Shown: positions 9,686 through 19,883, counted from the stretch's first letter. The stretch is DNA of 64,000 nt from Clostridiales bacterium (GCA_004556455.1 SFGY01000002.1:62001-126000); one strand, 5' to 3'. The notes: generated from the letters alone by a model not told the origin. Numbers and translations: made by a program.

Positions 9686-11200
9686 TTAGCGGTTTTTCTC
9701 ATAGCGCCTGACCTCAAAGCGGGAGAGCGCAAAATCTTCCTCCGCCGCAATACCAGCCTTGGCAAGAGCGATGTCGAGCTGTTCTTCGATGGTTTCAACG
9801 CCTTCGAGGCGGGGCAGCAGAACGCCGCTGCGACGGCCACGCTGAACGTAGACCCCGTAACGCTGAGGATCGAGTTCAGCCGGGGAAGAAATGTCTTCCA
9901 GCTCGCCCAGAACATCGACCGAGATATCGAGTTCGGCCACTTCGTCCTGGCGTACAGCAGGGAAGCGGGGATCCCCATTCGCGGCCGTCACGGCGTTGTA
10001 GATGATCTCCTCAGCCAGAGAATCCTGACAGGCGCACATCGTACCGATACAGCCGCGCAGAGCCTTCCCCTTGTGCAGACTGACAAAGCAGCCGGCCTGG
10101 GTCGTCAGCAGGTTTTGAGGAAGGTTTTCCGGGAGTGGCAGGAGAGCTTTGTGCTCGAGGAAATAGAGGATGCTCTTCCGGGCCAGCTCGGTAATATCCT
10201 GAGCGCAGGCCTCGCGCTTCGGGCTGTTCTGAGCTTCTTTTCCTTCTGCTTTATCTCCCTGAGTGGACGAGCGCTCCCTCTCTACGTCAGTGTGCAGGGC
10301 AGACTCAGCCTCTCCTTCAGCGTTGCCTGGTAGTGTCGATAACCGCTCACCTTCAGCACAGCCTGGCTGAGTCCAACGATTCTCATCGTTAGCTTTGCTA
10401 TCTGCTTTGTTATTCAGGCTGAAGCTCATCACTGCATAACCGACACCGAAGGGACCTTCGTAGGACAGCCGCTTGGCGGTGACCTCATCGCCGTCCAGCG
10501 CCCCGGCTAAAATCTGGAACGAGCGCAGGCCACATTCGGCAGCTTTTTCGCAGAAAACCAAAGGCATATTCAGAACTTCGTCAAAAGCGGCACGAGAAAG
10601 GAGTTCGACAATCTGCCGGTCAAACTCCGGACCTTCCGGGCGAAAACCGTAAGGCCCATCTTTTCGGAGCACGTGCGAGAGATCGCCGGAAGCGACAAAA
10701 ACGGCCCTGCGCCCCAGTTGTTCCAGGGCCTCACGAATACATTGTCCAAAAAGAAAGTGCGCCTCGGCGGACAGACCTGAAAGCCCGACCTGGACGAGCC
10801 TGAAATCGCGATAGCGCTGTCGGATAAAATGCAGGGGAACAAGCACCCCGTGATCTGCTCCCCCGATTTGCGGCTCCAGACCCGTCGCGAGGCCTTTCTC
10901 CTGGCTGATGCGACAGAGGCGTTCACTGAGCTCGCTATCGAATAAAAATTCTTCCTTGACTTCCGGAGCCGAAAAAGCGGAAAAATCCCCCTTGCCCATC
11001 TTTCCCCCAGCGACAAAAAAACCATCGGCATAGAGCGGGGAGTGGGGGGAACTGAGGACAATCGTATCGGGTTTCAGTTCGGCAATCTCATCGGCAACAG
11101 CCTGGTAGGCCGTCGTCGTCGCAGCAATTTTCAGCTCCTCTCCACGCCCGATTTCTGGCAGAATAATGGGCGGATGAGGAACAATATAAGCTTTTAACAT
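9686..11200 (-). CDS. AmmeMemoRadiSam fusion protein AmrB-AmrA (MEMO + AMMECR1)
   Basis: Fusion of 504 residues. Residues 1-260 are a MEMO-like domain related to extradiol dioxygenase folds (AYIVPHPPI, GGADHGVLVPL and VFVASGDLSHVL, with conserved histidines as potential metal ligands). Residues 260-330 are a polar, repetitive linker rich in Glu, Ala, Ser and Lys. Residues 332-504 are an AMMECR1 domain (CFVSLHKGKALRGCIGT, then NAVTAANGDPRF). The start at 11200 is chosen because AGGGAGG lies 8 bases upstream and the MEMO domain begins there. Together with AmrS next door the full three-part system is present. A protein-modification or metabolite-processing role is suspected in general, but the substrate is unknown. 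Confidence 0.88.
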   Translation of the reverse strand: MLKAYIVPHPPIILPEIGRGEELKIAATTTAYQAVADEIAELKPDTIVLSSPHSPLYADGFFVAGGKMGKGDFSAFSAPEVKEEFLFDSELSERLCRISQEKGLATGLEPQIGGADHGVLVPLHFIRQRYRDFRLVQVGLSGLSAEAHFLFGQCIREALEQLGRRAVFVASGDLSHVLRKDGPYGFRPEGPEFDRQIVELLSRAAFDEVLNMPLVFCEKAAECGLRSFQILAGALDGDEVTAKRLSYEGPFGVGYAVMSFSLNNKADSKANDENRWTQPGCAEGERLSTLPGNAEGEAESALHTDVERERSSTQGDKAEGKEAQNSPKREACAQDITELARKSILYFLEHKALLPLPENLPQNLLTTQAGCFVSLHKGKALRGCIGTMCACQDSLAEEIIYNAVTAANGDPRFPAVRQDEVAELDISVDVLGELEDISSPAELDPQRYGVYVQRGRRSGVLLPRLEGVETIEEQLDIALAKAGIAAEEDFALSRFEVRRYEKNR

Positions 11201-11305
11201 CACATGCCTCCCTGGGAATCTCAACGCATGCGGCCTTGCAACGCAAGATCAATGCATCGGTTTAAATCAAAGTAAAAATTAAATCAAAGTAAAAACATCC
11301 GCCAT

Positions 11306-11659
11306 TTATAATAATTTTTCTGACCACTCATTTTCGCGAAAACCGCAGAGTACAAGATTGTCTCCAAACAGAAGGGGACGCTTTACCAACATGCCGTCCG
11401 TTGCAAGCAGTTTGATCTGCTCCTCCTCGCCCATGTCAGCTAATTTCTTTGCTAAACCCATCTGGCGATAGAGCATACCACTGGTATTAAAAAAGCGTTT
11501 GAGTGGAAGGCCACTCATTAGATAGAGTTTTCGAAGCGTTTCTCCGTTTGGATGGTCGGCCCTGATATCCATGACACGATACTCTAAGCCATTTGCATCC
11601 AACCACTTTAAAGCTTTCTGACACGTCGAGCAGCGCTCGTAGCAATATACACTTAACAT
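11306..11659 (-). CDS. ArsC/Spx/YffB-family thioredoxin-fold protein
   Basis: Small protein of 117 residues with an N-terminal redox motif CSTCQKA and the family pattern LYLMSGLPLKRFFNTSG, then LVKRPLLFGDNLVLCGF. The family includes arsenate reductases and the Spx regulators. The CxxC fits Spx- or YffB-like members, while the KRP-containing C-terminus is shared with ArsC, so arsenate reduction cannot be asserted. The start at 11659 has AAAGGG 6 bases upstream; an ATG at 11677 would overlap that site. It is monocistronic. Confidence 0.75.
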   Translation of the reverse strand: MLSVYCYERCSTCQKALKWLDANGLEYRVMDIRADHPNGETLRKLYLMSGLPLKRFFNTSGMLYRQMGLAKKLADMGEEEQIKLLATDGMLVKRPLLFGDNLVLCGFRENEWSEKLL

Positions 11660-12006
11660 ATTTAACCCTTTCTTCATGCACGTAAAATTAAGAATGTTTA
11701 TCCTTTTTTCTTTTCACGGCTGACTTATATTATATCTATGTGTGTATGTGATTTCCCATTTATCTAAAAAAGAAAGCAAGCTGACAAATTAAATAAAACT
11801 GACAACAACATTAAACAAAACCTAATGTCTCTGTAATTACGTTGTCTTTTTTCCTCTTGCTTTATGATTCCTGAACAAAGGTTTTTCACTTATAATGTTA
11901 TTTGGTTTTTTGAAAAGCTGTAAGGTTGCGAGAAATCACGTATTGAAGCTTACGGTGCCCCGCACAACAGAATCATGATGAGCATAAATCAGGACAGGAG
12001 ATGAAC
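11660..12006. other. AT-rich intergenic region upstream of second surface-protein gene
   Basis: About 340 bp, strongly AT-rich. TATAAT at 11891-11896 is a plausible -10 for the surface-protein gene; a TTCCTG 17 bp upstream is a weak -35. Nothing else is recognised. Confidence 0.35.
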
Positions 12007-14319
12007 ATGAAAAGATTATTGAGCAAACATGTGCAGAGATACGCTATGTTCGCACTATTACTGCTCGCCTTTTTGCTTGGATCGGTATCCACTTATGGCT
12101 TTGCCGGAATGGACGGCCAGGCCGTAATGGTACAGGCTCAGGGGCAGGAAAATGCCGACGATGTGTTGACTGAAATGGATCAGAATGACCTAGTTGTTGA
12201 CCCAGAAGAACCTGAAACAGGAGAAGCTGGAAAAATCCAAAAGGAGTTAGAGCCTGTAGATCCACCAACCCCAGAACCAGAAAAGCCTAACGACCCTGAA
12301 CAACCAGTGGTAGTGGATCCTTTGAAGAATCCTGATTCCGAGCCAGGTGGCCTTAAAGAAGCTGATAAGGAAAAAACAATTATACCGGCAGAAGAAAATG
12401 AGATTCAGGCTCAGCCTGGGCAAGTTGATCCAAATAAATTCCCCGACCCCCCTACAAATGAAGGAGATACTTTCGGCTCAAGTGAAGATCTCGTACCCGA
12501 AGCCGTTCGAGGAGGTAATCCTGTATTTACCGTGACAAAGCGGCCTGTCGTCGACCCTGATGCGTCTGAAGAACCAGTCGGGGATTACAACACGTTTCAT
12601 GATGCTATGGAAAATTGTAAGCAGGAAGATACTAGTAATTTATATATCATTACAGTAAATCGGGATTATACCATTACGGCAACAGAGGGTAGCTGGGGCA
12701 AGAGCAAGGTAAACATCCTGCTGCGCTCAGCAGATGGCGGGCCTTTTTCTATAGGGACACAAAGCAAGTGGGTATTTTTTACATTGTATAAGGATTGCAA
12801 TGTACGTATTGAGAACCTTACTTTGGATGGCAGCCATCTTAGTGAATTTGTATTTCTTGCTGACAATGGCGCGCTTACCTTGGGTGCCGGCGTTACTGTC
12901 CAGAACTTTATTGATGTTGTTGAACAAGACGGCCCAGCCATTTATATGCAAGGCCAATCAAGTCTGACAGTTGAGCCAGGTGTTGTCGTTCAAAATAATC
13001 AGTCGAATACCACAGGGGGCGTCATTTGTGGGAATAGTGCTGATACGACCATTAATATAAAGGGCGGAAGCTTTATCAATAACTCATCCACCAAGCAGGG
13101 TAGTGAGGGTGGCTTCGGCGGTGTCATTGCTTCCTTTGGTACCTTGAACATCACGGGCGGAAGCTTTGAGGGAAATAGCGCCACAAATAAAGGGGGAGCT
13201 ATATGGTTGAGTAGAAATGCCAAAAGCCAGATTTCAAATGCAAGCTTCCTTAACAACCAGGCGGACATAGGCGGGGCAATCTCAGCTTCATGCCGACTAA
13301 ACATATCTCAGTGTAAACTGAACCAAAATCAGGCTAATTGGGGTGGCGCAATATATGCTCTTGGTGGAGACATCGAGCAATCGACCTTTAGTGATAACAA
13401 AGCGGGAAAAAGTGGCGGGGCGATTTATTCTGCTGATGCGGTGGCCACAATCAAAAATTGCAACTTCTCTGCCAATTCAGCTTTAACCAAAGGCGGAGCA
13501 CTATATTTTAATGGTGTAGACAACAAAGGAAAGATTAAACCTGATTCAAAGGTGGATATTTCTACTAACACTTGTTTTAAGGGAAACAGTGTTACTTCTG
13601 AGAGCAGCGAAGGTGGTGCGATTTTCTATACTCCTTATATTTATCAAAATTCCATTACCCCAGAAGATGGTGCCTACTTCGGACTAACTATTGACAATAC
13701 GACCTTATTTCAGAACAACAAAGCCGGAGGAGGCCTCTTTAATCCGCCAAGTAACTATGATAAATTTACGGATCTTAACTTCCACCCTGACTCGGATGTC
13801 ACGCACGGTGTGCTGACCCGAGAGAGTGTTCTTAATAACTACGATGTCAATTTTAAGAACAGCGCCTGTCTGATCACGTATATCGCCAATGGCGGTGAGT
13901 TTGCTGATGGCAGTGAACAGCAAGTGGAAGAACATGAGATTGATGAGAATATAACGATTAAAGCTGCCCCAGGGAGAGCCGGATATCGCTTTATAGCCTG
14001 GCAGAGTAATCAGGCGGAATATCAGCCTGGCAATACATATACGGTGAAAGGTAACGCAACCTTTGTGGCTCAGTGGGAAATAATTAATCCGCCAGCCCCG
14101 CAGCCTGAGCCTGACGATCACGGTGTTATTGAAGGGCTGTCCTTGCGCCCTGTACCTCCGCCCAACCAAAACATCGTTGCTCTGGTTCCGGTATCAACAG
14201 CCTCTACTCCGAAAAAAATATATAATTTGCCAGCTACCGGGAGTGCCAGTCCTGCTCTCAGCATCTTCATGGGACTGGGTCTGGTCTTAGTCGGCCTTAT
14301 GCTTAAAAAAAGATCCTGA
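12007..14319 (+). CDS. Cell-wall-anchored beta-helix surface protein with LPATG signal
   Basis: Protein of 770 residues with an N-terminal signal peptide (to about residue 45), then a Pro/Glu-rich spacer (about 55-170) and a long right-handed beta-helix region with GGAIY/GGAIW/GGVI repeats (about 190-600). One InlB B-type repeat follows (ITYIANGGEF to FVAQWE, about 620-690), then a proline linker and LPATG, a hydrophobic span and KKRS. It is the same architecture as the larger protein at 4675, without the pilin-like domain. The start is the second ATG: AGGAG ends at 12000, giving 6-base spacing to 12007 and none to the ATG at 12001. Likely a sortase-attached adhesin-like protein; ligand unknown. 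Confidence 0.85.
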   Translation: MKRLLSKHVQRYAMFALLLLAFLLGSVSTYGFAGMDGQAVMVQAQGQENADDVLTEMDQNDLVVDPEEPETGEAGKIQKELEPVDPPTPEPEKPNDPEQPVVVDPLKNPDSEPGGLKEADKEKTIIPAEENEIQAQPGQVDPNKFPDPPTNEGDTFGSSEDLVPEAVRGGNPVFTVTKRPVVDPDASEEPVGDYNTFHDAMENCKQEDTSNLYIITVNRDYTITATEGSWGKSKVNILLRSADGGPFSIGTQSKWVFFTLYKDCNVRIENLTLDGSHLSEFVFLADNGALTLGAGVTVQNFIDVVEQDGPAIYMQGQSSLTVEPGVVVQNNQSNTTGGVICGNSADTTINIKGGSFINNSSTKQGSEGGFGGVIASFGTLNITGGSFEGNSATNKGGAIWLSRNAKSQISNASFLNNQADIGGAISASCRLNISQCKLNQNQANWGGAIYALGGDIEQSTFSDNKAGKSGGAIYSADAVATIKNCNFSANSALTKGGALYFNGVDNKGKIKPDSKVDISTNTCFKGNSVTSESSEGGAIFYTPYIYQNSITPEDGAYFGLTIDNTTLFQNNKAGGGLFNPPSNYDKFTDLNFHPDSDVTHGVLTRESVLNNYDVNFKNSACLITYIANGGEFADGSEQQVEEHEIDENITIKAAPGRAGYRFIAWQSNQAEYQPGNTYTVKGNATFVAQWEIINPPAPQPEPDDHGVIEGLSLRPVPPPNQNIVALVPVSTASTPKKIYNLPATGSASPALSIFMGLGLVLVGLMLKKRS

Positions 14320-14629
14320 GCATACAGCTAAGTGATCTGGACGCATTTTCGAACAGGTACAAGACCAAAATCCATCGGACACAAGAACCTGATCCATCCG
14401 AAGCGGCATACTAAAATAAGATCCTCCCGAGCTCTAATCATAGATTCAAGGTCCGAGCCAGGATGAATCGAGTAAGCACAAATAAGGCGGTGCCTTGAGC
14501 ATATCTAAATGTAGCCTCAGAAATTTCCAAAAGGGAACAAGACCGGACGAGGGAACGTAGCATTTCTGCGTTCCCTCGTTTACGTTAAAGCGTAAGTAAG
14601 CTTTTTTTCACTCATGTTTCCTTCCTCCT
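14320..14629. other. Intergenic trailer between surface gene and CRISPR array
   Basis: 310 bp with no convincing gene. It contains one hairpin (14547-14579) and then the leader-distal end of the CRISPR array. Confidence 0.5.
14547..14579. terminator. Hairpin terminator between surface gene and CRISPR array
   Basis: An 11-bp perfect stem, ACGAGGGAACG with CGTTCCCTCGT, has an 11-nt loop and short T stretches after it. It lies where both the rightward surface gene and the leftward CRISPR transcript would end. Confidence 0.6.
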
Positions 14630-17600
14630 ATTTCAATCCACGCACCCCGTGAGGGGTGCGACGCTCGCCATAGCCATATGTGCTTCTTTCCGACAATTTC
14701 AATCCACGCACCCCGTGAGGGGTGCGACCTGCCAGTTGCAGGATTAAGTCCTCGGATTTTTTGATTTCAATCCACGCACCCCGTGAGGGGTGCGACCGAA
14801 ATTATTCGTTATCCTAAGTACAAGCAAATAATTTCAATCCACGCACCCCGTGAGGGGTGCGACAAGAATGCTTCCCAGCGATAAATTGTTATTACTGATT
14901 TCAATCCACGCACCCCGTGAGGGGTGCGACAGCATGGTTCGCCATTGCTCCTGGAAGATGGAGAATTTCAATCCACGCACCCCGTGAGGGGTGCGACGTC
15001 AATAAATGCAACATCAAAGACGCCGCAAAAGATTTCAATCCACGCACCCCGTGAGGGGTGCGACCTTTCAGTTCGACTGAGGCAGGGAGAGCTGGAAAAT
15101 TTCAATCCACGCACCCCGTGAGGGGTGCGACCCTAGCCTCCGAAAATCCAGACTTTGCAGAGAGAATTTCAATCCACGCACCCCGTGAGGGGTGCGACCG
15201 CAATAACTGATTGAATACCTCCAACGACTTTGGATTTCAATCCACGCACCCCGTGAGGGGTGCGACATTTTTCTTTCACCTGCGTCAGTGCTGGCATCTG
15301 ATTTCAATCCACGCACCCCGTGAGGGGTGCGACGGAGCAAAACCAATGACAAACGAACTAACCATGATTTCAATCCACGCACCCCGTGAGGGGTGCGACA
15401 ATAATGCTTTGTGAGACTTCAAGACATCTTGAAATTTCAATCCACGCACCCCGTGAGGGGTGCGACGCCGCCAGCGGCCACCCACACAAGCGCCACAAAA
15501 ATTTCAATCCACGCACCCCGTGAGGGGTGCGACTTTATCCGTGTATTTTTCTGCTTTAGCTGCAACAATTTCAATCCACGCACCCCGTGAGGGGTGCGAC
15601 AAGGATATCGGCTGATTAACAATAATTTTCGCAATTTCAATCCACGCACCCCGTGAGGGGTGCGACACCGGCTTGAGCTTCGAGCAGTGCGTGGCAAAAA
15701 TTTCAATCCACGCACCCCGTGAGGGGTGCGACCTGGGAGGACGAAAACGGGGAAAATCAGGATAAAATTTCAATCCACGCACCCCGTGAGGGGTGCGACG
15801 ATGAGGCCAAATTTCAGTGCTTCATCAGCGCTATTTCAATCCACGCACCCCGTGAGGGGTGCGACCAGCATTTGCAAAGGCGTCTATTAAGAATTGATAA
15901 TTTCAATCCACGCACCCCGTGAGGGGTGCGACATTAACTGGCTTAATGATAGCGACTGGGAAGACATTTCAATCCACGCACCCCGTGAGGGGTGCGACCC
16001 TTCCCGAATACAGAACAGTCCTGTTCAAGCTCTATTTCAATCCACGCACCCCGTGAGGGGTGCGACTGTCCAAGGCTACGGCGACACTTAGCAGTGACGA
16101 TTTCAATCCACGCACCCCGTGAGGGGTGCGACGCTTGGCGCAGAAACCGTAAAAGACGCCTGGAAAATTTCAATCCACGCACCCCGTGAGGGGTGCGACA
16201 TGAGCTCGCCGAAACTTACAAGGACGAAAACGATTTCAATCCACGCACCCCGTGAGGGGTGCGACAAAACTTGCGCCGTCTTATCCTAAAGAATTAGTCA
16301 TTTCAATCCACGCACCCCGTGAGGGGTGCGACGGCCTCAGCGTCCGTCATCCCTTTATCTCGATAAAATTTCAATCCACGCACCCCGTGAGGGGTGCGAC
16401 GCTTAAAAGTGTGCTGCGTGATGTACGAAGTGACATTTCAATCCACGCACCCCGTGAGGGGTGCGACCAAAGTCAATTAACACATTGGCTGAGAATTTGG
16501 CATTTCAATCCACGCACCCCGTGAGGGGTGCGACGAGTTCCCCGCAAAGTTCTGATCGGCAATGTTCGATTTCAATCCACGCACCCCGTGAGGGGTGCGA
16601 CTTTCCTCGAGTGCTTCTTCGCGCTTTTTCTTGAAATTTCAATCCACGCACCCCGTGAGGGGTGCGACGCAGCGGGTGATCTTTCACAAGATCTTCAAAA
16701 ACGATTTCAATCCACGCACCCCGTGAGGGGTGCGACGTTGCACCCTCAAAGTCAGGAGATACCCCGGCCGATTTCAATCCACGCACCCCGTGAGGGGTGC
16801 GACAAACAAGTGGCCAGCTCAGGGCAAGATGCGAATCATTTCAATCCACGCACCCCGTGAGGGGTGCGACCTCCCATCAGTTTTACAGGCTTCATTGTCG
16901 GATATTTCAATCCACGCACCCCGTGAGGGGTGCGACGTTTACCTTATTTTCCATGTCCACTGACGTATAAATTTCAATCCACGCACCCCGTGAGGGGTGC
17001 GACGACGCAGTTTCAATATAAGGATGATTTTTTCGGAATTTCAATCCACGCACCCCGTGAGGGGTGCGACGGATTACCCACGGGAAACAGATCGATATCG
17101 AACATTTCAATCCACGCACCCCGTGAGGGGTGCGACGGGCGTCCCTTGCCCTTTGGAGGCCCCGGAACAGTATTTCAATCCACGCACCCCGTGAGGGGTG
17201 CGACACGTGCTGTTTATTAGAGACGATTTGCGAGATATTTCAATCCACGCACCCCGTGAGGGGTGCGACACAAAGAGGCCAAAGAGCGCGAGCTTGAGGA
17301 GTGATTTCAATCCACGCACCCCGTGAGGGGTGCGACAGCGAGGATCAAGGTCTGATTTTTTTACGCCCAAAATTTCAATCCACGCACCCCGTGAGGGGTG
17401 CGACAGCCGTTTTCAGTCATGGCCAGAGAAAACAAGGATATTTCAATCCACGCACCCCGTGAGGGGTGCGACTATCCGATGCAGCGGCTATCCCTGAGCT
17501 GGCGCGATTTCAATCCACGCACCCCGTGAGGGGTGCGACGTTTATGGTTTGCCTACGAAGCAATTGAAGATAATTTCAATCCACGCACCCCGTGAGGGGT

Positions 17601-17671
17601 GCGACGCAAAGCCCATTGTCGTTGACCTTATGCAAGGCATTTCAATCCACGCACCCCGTGAGGGGTGCGAC
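14630..17671 (-). CRISPR. Type I-C CRISPR array, 46 repeats and 45 spacers
   Basis: Forty-six copies of a 33-bp repeat, apparently identical by eye, alternate with 45 spacers of 32-35 nt. In transcript orientation (minus strand) the repeat starts GTCGCACCCC and ends GTGGATTGAAAT, with a C/G-rich internal stem. This is the classic type I-C class, processed by Cas5 to leave a short 5' handle. The leader end is at the right, next to cas2, so the newest spacers are near 17.6 kb and the oldest near 14.7 kb. Even the leader-distal repeat is not degenerate. Many apparent short reading frames here are artefacts of the repeat. Confidence 0.98.
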
Positions 17672-17907
17672 CGCTAAATATAGTAAAATTCATGAATTTG
17701 TGCCTATATTTAGCAAAATAGGAATTCACTACTTCTGGCAGAGTTGCCTAAAGGGGTTAAATTCCTGGCAAACCAATGGCAAACCAAGTAGAAAAACGAT
17801 GATCGCTAGAGGTTTGCTTCAAGATGCTTCTTGGTTTTGCAACTATTTAAAGCATATCTTAAAAAGTTTCATGGTTCCAGCGACCATGTTCAAAAATTAC
17901 ATTAATA
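17672..17907 (-). promoter_or_regulatory. CRISPR leader with terminal inverted repeat
   Basis: An AT-rich 236-bp leader between cas2 and the first repeat. Immediately next to the repeat is a perfect 11-bp inverted repeat (17673-17683 with 17704-17714, GCTAAATATAG and its complement), which may be a site for the Cas1-Cas2-Cas4 adaptation complex or an accessory factor. The array promoter should lie here; I do not see a single clear -35/-10 pair. Confidence 0.65.
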
Positions 17908-18207
17908 TTATAAAATCAATGGGTCGTCAGGCTTAAAAACTTCTTTGATGCCATAATGAATCACTGATTTTTGGTAGTCTTTACCAAGCTTGTAAATCCG
18001 GATGGAATCTTCATCTTTATTATAGATTTCTTTTATTCGCTCCTTTAATTTTAAAAGCTGCTCGGAGTTAATTTCACATTCATAGACGGAATTTTGAACT
18101 CTCTGACCATAATCAAGACAAATTTTAGCAATTTTGTTGAGACGCCATCGTCCTTTCCTTGTCTTGGTATTTATATCATAAGAAAGCAGAATATTCATTG
18201 TTGACAT
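17908..18207 (-). CDS. cas2: CRISPR-associated endonuclease Cas2
   Basis: Protein of 99 residues with the Cas2 ferredoxin-like start (ILLSYDINTKTRKGRWRLNKIAK) and conserved QNSVYECEI. With Cas1 it forms the integrase core that inserts new spacers at the leader end, which lies directly downstream. The ATG overlaps the cas1 stop by one base (TAATG), indicating translational coupling; a second ATG three codons later is an alternative start. Last gene of the cas operon. Confidence 0.95.
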   Translation of the reverse strand: MSTMNILLSYDINTKTRKGRWRLNKIAKICLDYGQRVQNSVYECEINSEQLLKLKERIKEIYNKDEDSIRIYKLGKDYQKSVIHYGIKEVFKPDDPLIL

Positions 18208-19238
18208 TATTTCCAGAAAAAAGGTGGATATTGGTCTAAGTCACCTCGTAAAAAACGTGCGAGGAGTAAAGCTTGGATATGTGGGACTAGTCCCCAAGAT
18301 ATTTTTTCCTGCAAAAATGGATGTTGAAGCTCTGTGTATTTCTGCTTCTGCCACTCGCTTAAAAATTTTCTTCGGCCATCTTCTGTGAAAATGACAGCAC
18401 CACTATCCTGAAAAATGAAATCCTTATGATCCATTTGCTTCAGATTGATGAGACGCAGGACAAAACGGTCAACGGCCATCGTTCTGAGTTCTTCTTCTAA
18501 ATCCAGGGCAAGAGAAATTCGACCTGGCCTATCCGTATGTAAGAATCCGATGTAAGAATCAAGTCCAACGGCTTCAAGTGCTCCTGCAAAATCCAAAGCG
18601 AGTAACGTATAAGCATAAGAAAGCATTGCGTTTACAGGATCCAAAGGAGGTCGACGATTCCTGCCTTCAAATGCAAAAGTTTCTTTGTTATTGAGAATCA
18701 TTTGATTAAAAATGCCAAAATAAGCAGACTGTGCATCACCTTCGATTCCCCTTAAATTTTCTTCAGATGTACTTTGAAGCACTTTATCCTTTGACTCTTT
18801 TAAGTGGTCAATGACGTTTCCAAAAGTATCTGAATCAATACGCATCTTATATTGCTTGCGAAAACGAATAAGAAAATTCCGGGTATTGATAATTTTGGCA
18901 GCGATGATATTCCGGCTAATCGCAAGAGAAGCTGAACGATCTAATACGGTTTCAATCTGTTTTTTCCTAAGCAACACATTTCCTTCGGAAGGGGGGATAA
19001 AACGTCCATTCAATCTGCCATAGGGATTTAAAATCGATAGGGCAATAGAGAATTCTGTGCACTTTTCTAAAAGTTCTGCACTGATCCCGGAATGCGAAAA
19101 CACCACGATTTCTTCCAAATTATGAAGAGGATAACGTTGGATTAACTTCCCATTTTCTTTTAGCGTGATATTATCCCCTGAAGCGCCAAGGAAATAGCAA
19201 GGATTTGTGACATAAAGAGTGTTTAACAGTTTTTTCAC
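18207..19238 (-). CDS. cas1: CRISPR-associated integrase Cas1 (type I-C)
   Basis: Protein of 343 residues, the usual size for Cas1c. Catalytic metal ligands are visible in EGDAQSAYFGIF (Glu), GFLHTDRPGR (His) and LALDLEEELR (Asp/Glu). It catalyses spacer integration with Cas2; Cas4 next door selects and trims prespacers with the correct PAM. The start is GTG at 19238, overlapping the cas4 stop as GTGA, with GAGGAGG four bases upstream and the family start V/M-K-K-L-L-N-T-L-Y-V. An upstream in-frame extension overlapping cas4 is not credible. Confidence 0.95.
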   Translation of the reverse strand: MKKLLNTLYVTNPCYFLGASGDNITLKENGKLIQRYPLHNLEEIVVFSHSGISAELLEKCTEFSIALSILNPYGRLNGRFIPPSEGNVLLRKKQIETVLDRSASLAISRNIIAAKIINTRNFLIRFRKQYKMRIDSDTFGNVIDHLKESKDKVLQSTSEENLRGIEGDAQSAYFGIFNQMILNNKETFAFEGRNRRPPLDPVNAMLSYAYTLLALDFAGALEAVGLDSYIGFLHTDRPGRISLALDLEEELRTMAVDRFVLRLINLKQMDHKDFIFQDSGAVIFTEDGRRKFLSEWQKQKYTELQHPFLQEKISWGLVPHIQALLLARFLRGDLDQYPPFFWK

Positions 19239-19882
19239 AGGTCCTCCTCTAACATCTCTTTCAAATAGCTGCTTGCAGATTTCCGATTTCCCAATTCGGG
19301 GAGACAAAGCTCTTTCATTGAACAAGAACGGCACTTAGGTTTTTGTTTCACCTTAGGGGTGTAACCTTTTTCCATATATTCATGCATTTCCTCAACCATT
19401 TGTTCGACCTCTTTTCGAAGATCGGACGTGAAAAGGACTTTAACTCTCTGCCTTGAAGAGAAGTAGTAGATTGCCCCTTCGGGTATTGTAGAAGCGGTCA
19501 TTTCCTCGAGACAAATGGCTTGAGCGGTCAGTTGCAGAATATGGCTGTGATCCGTCCTTTCTTTTCCCCTTTTATACTCAAGAGGATAGATCGTGAACTT
19601 ATCTTTCCAATGTGGAAAATAAACGCCGTTTTCATTTTGATGGAGTTCCACGATATCGCAGATCCCTTCAATTTTGAGCCTCTCAGAGCGAACATGCATT
19701 GAATGGATACTGACGATATCGTGTCTTTTCTCTATAATTTCCGGATCATCGGCTCTCTTATGGATCAATTGTCCATGTGCGGTTAGAAAATTTTCTTCCC
19801 ATTGTTTTTCAACATGAATCAAAGCCCATTGGCGACGACAAAAAGCAAAATGCTGAATGCCGGAAATCATCAGATCCTCCAT
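19235..19882 (-). CDS. cas4: CRISPR-associated exonuclease Cas4
   Basis: Protein of 215 residues with the RecB-like nuclease pattern: Cys15 in HFAFCRRQW, then the GICDIV and PLEYKRGK active-site segments, and a C-terminal cysteine cluster CRSCSMKELC that with Cys15 would bind [4Fe-4S]. It defines PAM-proximal ends of new spacers during type I-C adaptation. One base separates it from cas7, and it overlaps cas1 by four bases. Confidence 0.95.
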   Translation of the reverse strand: MEDLMISGIQHFAFCRRQWALIHVEKQWEENFLTAHGQLIHKRADDPEIIEKRHDIVSIHSMHVRSERLKIEGICDIVELHQNENGVYFPHWKDKFTIYPLEYKRGKERTDHSHILQLTAQAICLEEMTASTIPEGAIYYFSSRQRVKVLFTSDLRKEVEQMVEEMHEYMEKGYTPKVKQKPKCRSCSMKELCLPELGNRKSASSYLKEMLEEDL

Positions 19883-19883
19883 T

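Noticed and set aside
9647..10333. 228-residue plus-strand frame
   Set aside because: Antisense to the AmrB-AmrA fusion, whose domains are clear on the other strand.
14924..17370. Many 60-110 residue reading frames on both strands
   Set aside because: They are translations of the CRISPR repeat (recurring ISIHAPREGCD or SHPSRGAWIEI) and not genes.
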